The notes under the pieces are model-generated. The model made no database searches. It was not told the origin of the DNA and was given only the letters and a program-made list of their open reading frames with translations. A stretch of 64,000 bases of DNA from Lathyrus oleraceus (taxonomy: Eukaryota; Streptophyta; Magnoliopsida; Fabales; Fabaceae): the NCBI RefSeq assembly GCF_024323335.1, contig NC_066583.1, positions 414,730,031 to 414,794,030 on the forward strand, read 5' to 3'. Position 1 is the stretch's first letter. Each line of letters starts with the position of its first letter. A program made the translations under genes and the position numbers. Below, in pieces: positions 43,947 to 56,276 of this stretch.

Positions 43947-44971
43947 GAATAGAGAAGTTGACCTCTTGCTGGTCCATCTTCCCTGAGCGAGTCTCTCCTA
44001 GCGCTCTCTAGGTTAGGGCTTTGGTTGCTTTGTGCTGTTATTTATTGCATTCATTGTATATATGTGCATTTATTGTTTGCATTTATTGTGTGCCTTGATG
44101 TTTGCATTCATTCATATTCATTGCTGGCTGTGTTGTTTCTCTCTGTTGGGGTGGGAGTCACTCGAGGTAAAAGGCCCAATACCCAGGCCATGAGTGAAAT
44201 CTAGGAAACCTAGGAATAGAGTGATTCATGGGAAGCGGGTGGTATGCGCCACTTAGCGGAACATTGATATCACGAGCAGTTCAGACCCTGGTGGGATATT
44301 ATCGGTGCATACATCGGGTGTGCACAGGATGATATTCTGCGAAAGGTTATTTATGCTGCGTTTCTCTCGACCTTACCCTGGCCTAGATGACACCCGTGAG
44401 TGGGGAGGGATTGATCATTTTAACAGGTACAGTTGGTGACTCCCGGTACTATTGGTGACTATGAATTCTGGACATTTGTTTCTGGGCGCCGGAGGTTCGA
44501 CCCTGGTATTGATCAGAGGGTTCCGTTTATTTCGGATCCCTGGGCTGAATTTGAGGGTACTCGCTCAGATAGTGTTTTGGCTCCTCAGAATGGGTTCAGA
44601 TGCCAGTTGATCAGATTGACCTTGGGTTTCAGATGAATTGCGACTCCGAGTTCAAGCCAAAGCTCCGATCCGGTGTTCTGAGATGCACAGCCTGCCAGTC
44701 TTGGCTCCATCATTTGCATCATAGCATGTTTATTTTCCAAAAAAATAAAAAATAATAATGCATGAAAAAAAAAGTTAACTCGCATACGCATATCCTTTTC
44801 AGGATCATTCATGATAAAATAGCATCCGCATCATACGCATATCATGCACATGTGATCCTTGCATTACAGACATGTTTGGGGACAAGACTTCTCATTCTGG
44901 TTCCTGTGTCAGGCAGGATAGCTGATCAAAGACCGCACCGGTATTCTACCAGACTTAATCAACAAAGAAGC
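43947..44971 (+). other. Element C: leader
   Basis: About 1 kb before gag without a supported gene. No ORF1 is present, unlike in element B. Confidence 0.6.
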
Positions 44972-46480
44972 ATGGATCAAGTTCAGACCGAGTTGGCTGA
45001 GATGAGGGCAAACATGGCCCAGTTCATGACTATGATGCAAGGGGTTGCACAGGGTCAGGAAGAGCTTCGGGCTTTGGTTCAGAGACAAGAGATTGTGATC
45101 TAGACGTCCAACCGTGCTTCGCCTGTTGTTGCACCTGCTTATGAGAATGTCAATGTTGTTGCTCCCACTAACGACTATGCTATGGGAGATGAACTCAGGG
45201 GCATCAGAATCAATGGCCAACCTCTTGCTGAAGAGGTCAATGCTAGAGCTACCCGGGCTCCTGTCCGTCATCCAGCTCCTATTGTCGACAGACAAGAGGA
45301 CATGTTCACACTGCTGAGTGAAGATGATGAGGTGGTTAGAGTTGAAGAGAGGGACCGTAAGGTTAATGCCCTGGCTGAGAAGATCCGTGCGATGGAATGC
45401 CAAAACTCCCTCGGATTTGATGTTACAAATATGGGGCTGGTAGAGGGTTTGAGAATTACGTACAAGTTCAAAGCACCCTCATTCGAAAAGTACAATGGCA
45501 CCTCTTGTCCTCGCACCCATGTGCAGGCTTACTTCAGGAAGATCTCCGCATATACTGACGACGAAAAGATGTGGATGTACTTTTTCCAAGACAGTTTGTC
45601 TGGAGCGTCTTTGGACTGGTACATGGATCTGAAGAAGGAATCAGTCAGAAGCTGGAAAGATCTGGGTGAAGCCTTTCTGAGGAAATACAAGCACAACATG
45701 GACATGGCGCCGAGCCGAACTCAACTGCAGGGTTTGTGTCAGAAATCCAAGGAGAGCTTCAAAGAGTATGCCCAGAGGTGGCGTGAGCTAGCCGCTAGAG
45801 TGCAACCTCCTATGCTGGAGAGAGAGCTGACTGACATGTTCATTGGAACCTTGCAAGGTGTGTTCATGGACCGCATGGGAAGTTGCCCGTTCAGTAGCTT
45901 TTCTGATGTTGTTGTCTGTGGGGAAAGGACTGAGAGCCTTATCAAAGCAGGAAAGATTCAAGATCCTGACTCTTCAAACTCTTCAAGTTCTAAGAAGCCA
46001 TTCTCTGGGGCACCCAGGAGGGGAGAGAGTGAAACAAATGCTGTGCTCCGTCGAAGGAGTGCGAACAAAGGACCATATCGTCAGGTCGCTGCTGTAACTA
46101 TCCCAGCAACTCAAACTCCACAGCAACAGAGAAAACCAACTCAGCAGTATCAACATCAGCAACGTCGTCCTCAACAGCAGGCTTACCAGCCTCCTTGTGA
46201 TAATCAAGCCAGTACGGGTAATGAGAGGAAGAGGATCATTTTTGACCCGATCCCTATGTCGTACTCAGAGTTGTATCCCTCTTTGATAGAGCGGAACTTG
46301 ATTACTCGCCGGCTATACCCGACAACCCTCGGTGGTGGTATAGGCCTGAGCAGCATTGTGTGTATCATTCAGGTGCTCCTGGTCATGACGTGGATAGTTG
46401 CTTTCAGTTGAAGATGAAGGTTCAAGACCTCGTGAGGTCAGGTATTCTTAACTTTGAAGACTTGGGTCCCCGTGATAATC
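44972..46480 (+). pseudogene. Element C: gag
   Basis: Starts at ATG 44972 (MDQVQTELAEMRANM), a coiled-coil N-terminus. In-frame TAG at 45101-45103, then open to about 46312. Gag domain motifs: FEKYNGTSCPRTHV, LDWYMDLK, FKEYAQRWRELAAR. A Gln-rich tail and ITRR follow. A one-base frameshift near 46312 moves the zinc-knuckle region (CVYHSGAPGHDVDSC) to another frame, ending about 46487. Unlike in B, the knuckle's last Cys is kept. With one stop and one shift it is less decayed than the gag of A or B. Confidence 0.85.
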
Positions 46481-46648
46481 AAGCTTGAAAATAACAAGTC
46501 CTGGGCTGGCGCCGACTTTTCTTCAGAAGGGTTGTTCAGAAAACAGAAGCTGCTGATGCAAGAGATACTGACATTTGTCATCCCCGGTGGGATCTATCAC
46601 AATTGGGTCACTGTGGGCTTTCCTACAGTTGTTCATAAGTCAGAGTAA
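46481..46648 (+). pseudogene. Element C: end of protease ORF, remnant
   Basis: KLENNKSWAGADFSSEG and FVIPGGIYHNWVTVGFPTVVHKSE match the last 60 residues of B's protease ORF. The whole protease between gag and this point is deleted. Confidence 0.75.
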
Positions 46649-46911
46649 TAATCACTTTGTTTAAAAACCCTTCTCCCATGCCAAAAGGAGAAGTGATAAC
46701 ATTGTTGGCAACATTTTGTGCAATGATATTTTCAATCAAATAAATTCATGTTAAACATTTGTTTTTCCATTTGTTTTCCCTTTTCGCTTTTTGCATGAAA
46801 TTGGTGATCACAAAAAACCCTAAAAACAAGAATAAAAGCAATCTTTTCATCTGCATAACGATTGTCTTGTTTGTTTTTCAAAAAGCTTTTCATCTCTAAA
46901 TCATTATGCAG
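46649..46911 (+). other. Element C: putative Ogre intron
   Basis: Noncoding stretch between the protease ORF and the pol start, T-rich, ending CTCTAAATCATTATGCAG (3' splice site AG at 46910-46911). Ogre elements are known for an intron at this place. The 5' splice site is not clear to me. Confidence 0.5.
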
Positions 46912-47098
46912 GTTGTTTCTTAAACCCATTGAACATAATGATCAGACGTCATCTCCCAATTTTGAATTCCCTGTATTCGAAGCGGAAGAAGATGATGTTG
47001 AAGGGATTCCTGACGAGATTTCCCGACTTCTTGAGCAAGAAAAGAAGATCACTCAGCTGCATCTCGAGAATCAACAGAACAGCCAACCGGGGCATTAA
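46912..47098 (+). pseudogene. Element C: N-terminal pol remnant
   Basis: Encodes an acidic leader piece with NFEFPVFEAEEDD and EISRLLEQEKK, which precedes RT in Ogre pol. RT itself is absent. Confidence 0.6.
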
Positions 47099-47211
47099 AA
47101 AAAAAAGAAGAGAAAAAAAAGAGAAAAAAGAAAGAGGAGGGTGCAAAATCAAAAGAAACCCAAATCAAAAGAAAGAAAGAGAAAGAAAGAAACAAAAAAA
47201 ATAGCACCCTC
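47095..47211 (+). repeat. Element C: purine-rich tract at the pol deletion
   Basis: Nearly pure A/G for about 115 bases. An inverted pair GAGGGTGC (47137-47144) and GCACCCTC (47204-47211) brackets the second part. It sits exactly where RT to integrase is missing. Confidence 0.8.
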
Positions 47212-47529
47212 AAAGTCCCAAGTTGACTGATGATGAATTCGACCAAAAAGAAGAGATCAACTGCCATGTGTCATGGTCAGTTACATCAGCAGAGAGTGAA
47301 GAAAGCATTCGACAAGAAGGTCAAGTCTTGAGTTCTGAGAAAATGACCTTGTGCTCAAGAAGGTCTTGTCTTTCGTGCCCGATTCCAGGGGCAAGTGACC
47401 CCCAAGCTATGAACGTCCATATGTTGTCAAGAGAGCCTTTTCAGGCAATGTTTTGACACTTACAACGATGGATGGAAAAGTTCACTCGTCCTGTGAATCC
47501 AGATGCAGTCAAGAAATACTTCGCCTAAA
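47212..47529 (+). pseudogene. Element C: integrase C-terminal remnant
   Basis: Fragments in two frames: KKAFDKKVKS, VLKKVLSF and YVVKRAFSGNVLTLTTMDG match the end of B's integrase (KAFDKKVKPRVF, VVKRAFLGGALILTTMNG). Confidence 0.8.
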
Positions 47530-49280
47530 AAAAAAAAGAGCAAAACAGCTCGCTAAGTCGAACACCCCAAAGGGCGACTTAGGCAAAAAGGAGCGTCTCG
47601 GTGGATTGAAAACCCGAAAGGGCGATCCAGGCAAAAGTTAGAGACATTGAAAAAATTTGCATCCCGCTGGATTGATCACCTCACACTGGGGCAATCTAGG
47701 CAAAAATTAGGGATTTGGCATGTAACTGCATCTTGACAAGATTGTGCTCTATATCTGTCATCCGTCAGGGATTCTCGATTCGTCGTCGACTGAAGCTCCG
47801 AATACATCGAAAATTCGGAATGGTAGAGGAAAGGTCATTATGTTCAATGTAGCCCTCTCCAATATATATCACCGATTTCAAACTTGTACAGATCTATGGA
47901 GTCTTGCCCTTTGCAGACTACCATTCCATCACATCAATTTGAGCTTTTATCCAATTATTTGCACTCTTATTTGTTTCGACTCAACAAATGTTTTGCATGT
48001 TTTTAATTGATAAAGTATCATTGTTTTCAAAATAAACAAATTTTTCAAAAAAAAAATTGTTCTTAAACAAAGTGAACATTCACGATGATGGAAGGATACT
48101 TAGGAGATCCGCAGTGCTCTCCCGAGGGTGGTATGATTACCAACAGGTAAGACATTCGTTCGTATCTCGAGCATAACTGTATCTTTTTCCTGTCGAACCT
48201 CTTTTGGTTTCTCCTCAGCAAGGTTGCTCAGTGCAGTGTTGGTTGAAGTTGTTCCCGGCAGTACAACATTCTTCCTCCAAGTCCCTGTTAGCCCTATTGT
48301 GGGGCATCTCCAGTATAGGTTTGTTTGAGCCCTACTGTGGGGCATTCCTAGCAAGGTTGCTATTGAAATACTTTTGTGGGGCAGTTCCCCAAGCAGAGTG
48401 TTTACTGAAGACGTTAGCGTTCGTCTCTCCAGCAGAGCAGTCTTCTCCTCTCCCCGCAGGATGGTGTTGTTCCCTGATATCCCGGTTTCCAGCAGATCGC
48501 GTTTGCTCTCTGGTGTTTTTGGCCTTCCCTATGGAAAAAGAGTAGTACCGGGTGGTTGATTCCTGGACCTGTGTGTTTACATGTCTGTTTGTCAGCATTC
48601 ATCATACATTAATCATGCATAATGCATACATGCATAATCATAGCATTCGGATACTCATGATGCAGCTGTTGCCGTGTATCTGTTGATGGTTATCTCCTGC
48701 TATTTGTTGATACAGATCCCTCTAGTAGATCCTCCCTAGCAGATATGGGTGTGTCTGATCCCTCCATATATAGCCAACCCCTTAATCAGAAAGTGTCTAT
48801 CCTTTCCTGCCATTTCCCCACTGAGACACATCCTCGTGGATGACGGTTGTTTTCGTTCCCTCCCACACATAACGGGATGGGTTTTCCCTATTGAGTTCTT
48901 TCCTCATTAGGATGAGTCTTGATTCAGTTTGCCTTTTTGGATCGATCCTAAACTGGCTTCCTTGTAACTGTCTCTTGTGCCTCCCTGGGACATAAATGAA
49001 TAGTGACTCACTAACCGCACTCATTCATCTTATCCTCAGCAGATTGTGTTGGCCTCTGCCTACGAACCAGCAGTTGTAAGTCCTATCTTGGTGGTCTTCT
49101 TCCTACTAATCGGTAGATGTAATCCCCTCTTTGTGGTTATCATTATCCAGTTGGAATTGATATTCCCATCCTATTGGATGTTTGCTCCGAGACAGCAACT
49201 TTATCCCCGGCGGTTCTTTCCCTGTCCTTGTTGATCGGTCATCTTTGCATACCTAGTCCTGGTATCCCGATGCCTTTCAT

Positions 49281-49930
49281 GTCGGTCGATCTATCCATTT
49301 AACAACCTACAACCCGGTTATGGATAATCTTCCATGCGAGTATGTTATCTACGTTTTGACGGCTATAGATAATATATCTCATGCGCTCTTGGGTCGAAGT
49401 CGTCCTCCCTAGTTGAGTAAGATTCGTATTCCTTTGTTCGGAATCGAATGTCCATCCTTTAACAAGTTTGCCTTTGCTCTCTTCAGGATGATGTCGGTCG
49501 ATCTATCTATTTAACAACCTCCAACCCGGTTATGGATAATCTTCCATGCGAGTATGTTATCTACGTTTTGACGGCTATAGATAATATATCTCATGCGCTC
49601 TTGGGTCAAAGTCGTCCTCCCCCAGTTGAGTAAGATTCGTATTCCTTTGTTCGGAATCGAATGTCCATCCTTTAACAAGTTTGCTTTCCCTCTCTTCAGG
49701 ATGATGTCGGTCGATCTATCCATCTAACAACCTCCAACCCGGTTATGGATAATCTTCCATGCGAGGGTATTGTCTACGTTTTGACGGCTATAGATGATAT
49801 ATCTCATGCACTCTTTGGTCAATCTTTTGATTGTTTTCTCCAGCAGAGTAAGATTCGTATTCCCTATGGAATCGGATGTCCATCCTTTAACAAGACTGCT
49901 TTTCTAGCCCTCTTCAGGATGTTGAGTGTT
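49281..49930 (+). repeat. 212-bp tandem repeat, three units
   Basis: GTCGGTCGATCTATC begins units at 49281, 49493 and 49706 (spacing 212 and 213). Each holds AACCCGGTTATGGATAATCT and CGGCTATAGAT. The first two are close to identical; the third diverges after about 120 bases. Confidence 0.92.
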
Positions 49931-50219
49931 TTGGAACACAAACCAATTCACGCTTTGGTCGGCCACCTGTTTTATACCTACAACCTGGTATTCTTGGTAC
50001 TCCTTCCTGTTTGCTCGCTATTGTGACCTTGATCCCCAGTGAGACCCCTGCAAGTGTTTAGCCTTGCCTTGACATGTATAGATGTCGTCCTGTCAACACC
50101 CACGTGTGTTGTTTCCTTGGTGTCGGTAAACACCATCTTTCGGTGATTTCCGGTCATGCGTAAGTGTCTGGTCTTCTTTTGATGTCGGTAAACATCATCT
50201 TTCGATGTTCGTAACGTCG

Positions 50220-50770
50220 TCCTCCCTTCCCCAGAAGAGTTTCCTCTTCTCCGTTGGTGTCGATAAACGTCGAGTTTTTCCCAATCGTCCGTTGACGTTT
50301 GTTTGTGATTAGTTTTTCCCCCAGTAGCTACTCCTCTCCGTTGGTGTCGATAAACGTCGAGTTTTTCCCGATCATCTGTTGATGATTCGGTTGTGTTCGC
50401 TCTCCCCAGAAGAGTTTCCTCCTCTCCGTTGGTGTCGATAAACGTTGAGTTTTTTCCTAGTCATCCGATGATGTCTAGTAGTACCATTCCCCATGTGGAT
50501 TTACCTCTCCGTTGGTTTCGATAAACGCCGAGTTTTTCCCATTCGTCCGTTGACGTCTGGTTGTATTTCTCTTTTTCCCATTCATCAGTAAATGTCTGGT
50601 CGATCTTTTTTTTGGTGTCTGTAAACATCATCTTTCGATGTCAGTAAACGTCGAGTCTTCCCATTCATCAGTAAATGTCTGGTCGATCTTTTTTGGTGTC
50701 CGTAAACATCATCTTTCGATGTCAGTAAACGTCGAGTCTTCCCATTCATCGTCGTTGTGATGTCTGGACG
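50220..50770 (+). repeat. About 80-bp degenerate tandem repeats
   Basis: CTCCGTTGGTGTCGATAAAC recurs with CCGTTGG at 50261, 50338, 50426 and 50509 (spacing 77, 88, 83). It is followed by two 81-bp units starting GGTGTCTGTAAACATCATC near 50613 and 50694. Confidence 0.85.
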
Positions 50771-50948
50771 TGGCCGTATCCTTTGAAAAAAAATCAAAAT
50801 ACCCAGTAATAAATATCAAACCCCAGTGGACGTTTCCATTGGTGGATCCCTGTGTTGTGCAAATTCTACGGTTCTTGGTATTCAATCCCTGTTTACCCTG
50901 AAAGTCTGACAGCCGTCGCTCTCATCCATTTGGGTTCCCAGTTGATTG

Positions 50949-50960
50949 AATAGGGGCAGC
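50949..50960 (+). other. Element C: polypurine tract
   Basis: AATAGGGGCAGC adjoining the 3' LTR. Confidence 0.88.
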
Positions 50961-53900
50961 TGTAGCACCTCAAATTTGCACCCTCCTTCTGTACATACAT
51001 TTTCATATTAGGTCATAACATTAACATAGTCCACTGCATAGCATTGCATTGTCCTTTGCCCAAGTGCAAGTCCTCTGACAGGAATTAGGTCAAACTGGTC
51101 AGGAGATCAGTCCATCAAGCAAGCAAGTGCAATTTTTATTGAGCCAAGGCCCTAGGGTTGGCCCAACATGTTCACATGACCTAGGTGTCCTTTGGAAGTG
51201 TTTTGGTCAAGTATTGGATGCTCAGAAGTCATCAGTCAGTGTTCAGTCTATCAGAAACCCTAGAAAGTCAACTATGGTCAACTGTGGTCAACTGTGCTTG
51301 ATTTTATGGATTTCAAGGTGGGAGATGGTTTGAAAGGGTTCATTCATGTCCATACAAGTCTCATTCAACATTTCAAAGGTCAAGATTGAAGAATTTGAAG
51401 TCAGACAAGAAATTTCCAAAAATAGAAAGTTGACCTGTAATTGGAATTTGCCAAAAATGGAAAGTCTTGATCCTCAAACTTACTTCATCATACAAGCTTC
51501 AAATGAATTTTTGCCCAACATGAAAGTTGAAGATATTGCTCTCACCTTTCCAAAAAGTCCAAGAACACTCATTTATCATTTATGGTTGGCAAGTTATGAT
51601 CAAATCATTTTCAGAAATTTTTGAACTTCAAAGTGGCATATCTTCCAAACCATTTGGCCAAATTGGGTGGGGTTTTTTCCTACAAGTCATATTTGATGTG
51701 CTCTATCCAAATATTTCATCACAATTCACCAAAAATTTACCAATCAAAATGGCATTTCTTGGTTGACTTGAATTAAAAAGGAAAGGTAAAAAAGTTGACT
51801 TTCAAAATAGCTATTTGCTACACATTTTACCAATTGAAAAAGTTCAGAAATGATATTTAGAGTTTGCCCAAAGCCCAATTTCGTGCATGTACATGCACCC
51901 CCATGCAACTTGAATGGATTTTAGCAAATTGGTCAAAACACACTTAATTAAGCCATTTCCAATTACCACTTCAATTAACCATGCTTACAAACACTAAACA
52001 GACTATATATGATTCATTTTCTTCTGAAAACCCTAGCCACTTTGTGTAAACAGATCAAAACTCATTTTTCTCTCAAATCCTCATTTTGCTTACTTGAACT
52101 TTTCTTGGTAAAACCTCAAAGAACTCGAACTTGTGTTAGTAGCTTCATCATTCACCATCATTTTTGAGCTCATTGCAAGCCCTAAACCCCAGCTGTAAAG
52201 CCATTTCATGCTACTGTTCCATTGAAGCATTACCATGACAGATCTTGATTGAAGCTAGAAGCAAGGCTGCTGAGCTAAGATTCATCATCCATTCACCAGT
52301 ACAAACCTTCATGTACATCCGTTTCTACTTTGCACGGCCAAACAAACAGCAAATCATCACTGTGCTCCAGATTTGGTAAGTTCTCGACCCTAGCCATTTT
52401 CAAAATTATGACATGTTTTAGAAAGATCTTACTATGCTGTTTACAATGAAGTTTGAATCGTGGCATTTGGTTGAGTATTTTGAGAGTTACATTGATTTTA
52501 AGTTTGACATTACAATATGTTTTTGCTTGATTCATGCTGTTTAGCTCGAGTTAATAGAAATTAAGGTTGGATTGTGCTTGTACGAAGTTAGACGAGTTAA
52601 TTAGTGTGCTTGATTCCCATTTCTGGGAAATTTGTTCATCATTGATGATGAACGTCACTGTAGCAAACCCTAGTCTTCCTCAAACCCAGAATTCCATTTG
52701 CCCGTGTTTGGTTTTTTTTTCGTCTGCATGTAAATTTCACTGTGCCATTGCCATGACCAATCAGAGCGCGGCTTTCCTTTAAGTGAAACGCAGCGTTTCA
52801 CTTAAAGTTCCAGATATTTACCATTATGCCATTCCGTGTCTATTTATTTAATTAATTCATTTTATTTTGCAATTTCATTTCATTTTGTGACACCATATTA
52901 CAAAAATCATAGAACACTCAATTTTGATCCAAATTTCATGGGGTTTTTTGTGATTTGCTCATCTTGATCTGTATTTTTTTATCATGATTTTTCCAGATTT
53001 TTTGTATGAGTAAATTTTGAAATGTGCTAGGGTTTGTCATATGTGTCCATTTTATGTATGCTATGCCAAATTGATTGTGAAATGGTGATACATTATCCAA
53101 TGCTTCCCAAATTTTTTGTGCTTAAACTAGACACATTCATGGTGATTTTGGTGTAGATTTTGTGAATTTATCATTGTTGGTTTGTGAGTTATGATTTTTC
53201 GAATAGGGGTGTGACAATTTGTGTCACACCATTGGTTTCCAACTTCATGATTTTAATTACCTTGTCTAATGAACTCAAATTGGTCTGATTTTTTGCATGA
53301 ACATGCTTATGGATGTTGAGAATGTGTATGAACTTTTCTGGAATTTTTGAGTGCGTTTTCTATTTGATTGATGATTTCTCCCCTGTTTGACCAAAATGTT
53401 GACTTTTGTGACACATGATGCCATATGATTTGTGAAATTCTCATACGTTATTGGATGGACATGAAATTTGACATGTGGTTAGTAGACATCTTAAGGTTTA
53501 TCATGGTTTTAATCCCATTCATTTCTCATATGTTGTCACTGATTTATGATTTATTGAAGTTGGTGCATGTTTGGTTGACTTCTTTGAGCATGTTTGAACT
53601 TGCCTTGCCTTTCTGATTTTCATTGACCTACTTCCCTTGATCCAAATGAGCTGAAATTTGGTATGCTTATCATCTTATGGATGATATTTGATCATGAATT
53701 ATTTGAGAATTTTTTGAATTGTTTGTGATTGGATTTGAGTTGCATCATTCTGTTGACTTCTTTGAGCTTCTATATGCCATGCTTTGACCTAATTTGCTTA
53801 TGAAATGATGATGATGATTGATATGAGTATGAAACCAATTGAGTTTGTTTCTTGATTGTTTGAACTTGATTTTGGACACTTGTCACTTGCTGTTCTGACT

Positions 53901-55726
53901 TTCTTATCTCTTTTTGACCCTAGGCTTGTCCTAGTGGTCTTGTTGCTCATGTTTAAGCTTGTTGTTTCAGGTTGAGCAACAAATACTTCAAAGAGATCAA
54001 TACAAGTTGATTAAGTTTGATTGTTTATCATGAAATAACTTGTGTGTTTTGTAGGTTGTTTAGCTCACTTGCTTTGAGCTTGTGCTGTGCACATCTGATT
54101 GACTGTGCTATCTGTTTGATTCTTATGCTGTTTATTTTAACTTTGTGTCTGGTATACTAACTGTGCTTGACTGATTTCAGGTACTTTAGTTGCTTTTAGT
54201 TCCTTGTGAACTTTGCTTTGCTTTGCTTGATAAGAAATTTGCATTGAGGTATAACTTCTTTACTTCATGTAGTCTGGAAGACCTGGCCTGTTACTTGGCC
54301 AGGCACCTGTCTGAAGTCCTCCTTAAGAGGCAATGTTTGTGACTGTTTACATTTGTCCTTGTATATATTCAAAGACCTCCTAAGTGAAGAGGCAATTGGT
54401 AGAACCCAAGGGATATGCAATCTATCCCCTGCTATTCTGTGTGTCATCTGCTTTGCTCACACCACTGTTGATGCATTGCAGATACAAACCCAAGATCTTG
54501 TACATTTGTACAGTTGAGTCAGTATCAAATGTGTAGAAGGGTTCCCCCTTTCTGAACCCACACATTCTTGTCTTAAGCTCTCCCAGGCCAGGGATAAGAG
54601 CTGTGAAGTCTCATCTTCACTCACCTTTCATCAGCTTCACCCTAACTCTCAATGTTAGGGTTAAGAGCTAACACTACCCTGTTATAGTGGTTTGTTTGTT
54701 GAGGTTGATATGACCCCTCAACTAAAACCTAACCTTGATTGAGCCCATTGCTTGCATATAGTGTGTGCAACTTGTGCTTGTGTGTTTGCTTTAGCTTGCT
54801 TCCTGTGCAAGATAGGTTTGGTTTGGCTTGGTTCCTGTGCAAGTCATGTTTAGGATAGGCTTGCTTCCTGTGCAAGTTAGCTAGAAACCTTAACTTAGGG
54901 ATGATTTTGCATGATAACATCTAGGCTCGAGTCGTAGTCTCCCTAGTGTTGTGTCTCCCTTCGTTATCTGGTTAGGCTAGTTCTATATCCCTCCGTAGGG
55001 GAACTACGTCGCCCTGATCCTCATACCAGATGAGGTACGTAGGCAGGAGATGAGCAGATCTCTCCGGGCGCCCTTTTTCTTTTTCAACCCTTTTGTCTTC
55101 AACCCCTCTGTGTGTGTTGTTGTGTGCTTGGAAGCTGATGTAAGTCCATCGAGTGGCGTTCGGGTTCCAGTGTGGTTTTGTTTGGTTCGGATGCTGATGT
55201 AAGTCCAGTGATTGGCATTCAGGCTCCACGTTTGCCTTTGCCTGTGTTTGTTTGTGTGCGTGTCAGCCGAGCTACGAATGCTCTGATTCTCCTTCGTCCA
55301 AGGAGATACGTATGCATAGGATGCGATATCCTAGCGAGCATGTGCCGTTTCCCCAGTCCGAACTACTTCGACTCTGATGTCTATGCCTGATAGACTAAGT
55401 AGGCCCAGGATGCGATATCCTGCCGAGTCAGTTCCAGTCTTGTTTGTTTTCTTGTGTCTCTTTCAGCCAGTGTGTGTGTGTGAGCAGTGTTTTAGCAACC
55501 ATTTTCCTCCCTATTGTGCGTGGATCCCGTCGAGTACGACGGATGCGTAGGGGTGCTAATACCTTCCCTTCGCATAACCGACTCCCGATCCCATTCTCTT
55601 TGGTCGCGAGACCATGTCTTTTCCAGGTTTACTCTGAGCGTTTCCTTTCCCTCTTTTGGGATAAATAACGCACGGTGGCGGCTCTGTTGTTCTTGTTTTC
55701 CCGCCGGTTTTTCGCGTAATGCGACA
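50961..55726 (+). repeat. Element C: 3' LTR (4766 bp)
   Basis: Full-length LTR from TGTAGCACCTC to GCGACA. Carries the 652-bp segment 52941-53592 missing from the 5' LTR, the RY palindrome (51883-51898), TATA (52014-52021) and 31-bp palindrome (52777-52807). Confidence 0.94.
52777..52807 (+). repeat. Element C: perfect 31-bp inverted repeat, 3' LTR
   Basis: Identical to 41655-41685. Confidence 0.9.
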
Positions 55727-55731
55727 GAGGG
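55727..55731. repeat. Target-site duplication of element C (right)
   Basis: GAGGG, matching 39835-39839. Confidence 0.95.
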
Positions 55732-56276
55732 CATGTGTTTCCCTTATACTTCTCAATATCAGGTACTTTGAATTTAATAGGGATCTTCACGTTGGGTACG
55801 AGGCACAACTCAGCAGCACTTTTACCAAAGAGGTCCTTTCCCCTCGAGGTCTTCAGTTCCTTGCGAAGCTCAAGGAATTGATCTTTCATGTCATCCATCT
55901 TCTCATAAACGTTTGGGCCCTCAGATGGCTCAGAATGGTAGATGGTATCTTCAACTCTTGGTAATGTGTGCACAACGGGAGGTGGCACTGAAATGACCGG
56001 GCTAGATGCCGACAAAGAAGCAAGAGTAGGAGCAAAACCCTCTAGCATAAAATTGGCGGGCATTCCCCAAGGGAACCCGGCTGGAATAGATGGCGCAAAG
56101 TGAGCTGTTACAGCAGACACGGTAGAAGTTGCAATCTCAGAAATGACTGTCCTCTGGGGAGGAGTTGCAGGTGTTGGAGAAGACTGGCTCTGAGCGGCCA
56201 AGAATGACTCCATCAGGGCAGTCAATCTGGCTACCTCTTTTTTCAGCTCGCGGTTCTCTTGTTCCAAATGATCCAT
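55732..56276 (-). pseudogene. Element B: gag N-terminal part
   Basis: Starts at ATG 56276 (MDHLEQENRELKKEV), a coiled coil, then a Pro/Ala-rich linker, then the beginning of the gag domain up to NTCPLSH, where element C is inserted. The gag of A begins the same way. The open frame extends upstream to 56396 without family support. Confidence 0.85.

Larger units (their letters stand above)
47530..50948 (+). other. Element C: 3' untranslated region
   Basis: 3.4 kb without a supported gene. The start is related to B's 3' UTR. Short ORFs such as 49745-50026 lie within repeats. Two tandem arrays are listed separately. Confidence 0.7.
39840..55726 (+). mobile_element. Element C: non-autonomous Ogre-type retrotransposon
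   Basis: Plus-strand element: 5' LTR 39840-43926, perfect-looking Ogre primer site, leader, gag, remnants of pol, 3.4-kb 3' UTR with tandem repeats, polypurine tract, 3' LTR 50961-55726. TSD GAGGG. The internal part is only 7.0 kb because protease, RT, RNase H and most of integrase are missing. LTR copies look about 99 % alike outside two length differences, so insertion is recent. It would need proteins from a related element to move. Confidence 0.93.

Noticed and set aside
43172..43986. Cluster of short ORFs near the end of the C LTRs (also 54972-55771)
   Set aside because: Present in both LTR copies in conflicting frames and strands, with no domain. They reflect higher GC content and repeat copying.
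47049..47267. Minus-strand ORF rich in Phe and Leu, looking like a membrane protein
   Set aside because: It is the complement of the A/G tract at 47095-47211, so the hydrophobic run is an artefact of composition.
49745..50026. 93-codon ORF in the 3' UTR of C
   Set aside because: It starts within the third 212-bp repeat unit and has no motif. Chance opening.
49281..50770. CRISPR-like array
   Set aside because: Units are 77-213 bp, adjoining and without spacers, in a eukaryotic retroelement UTR.
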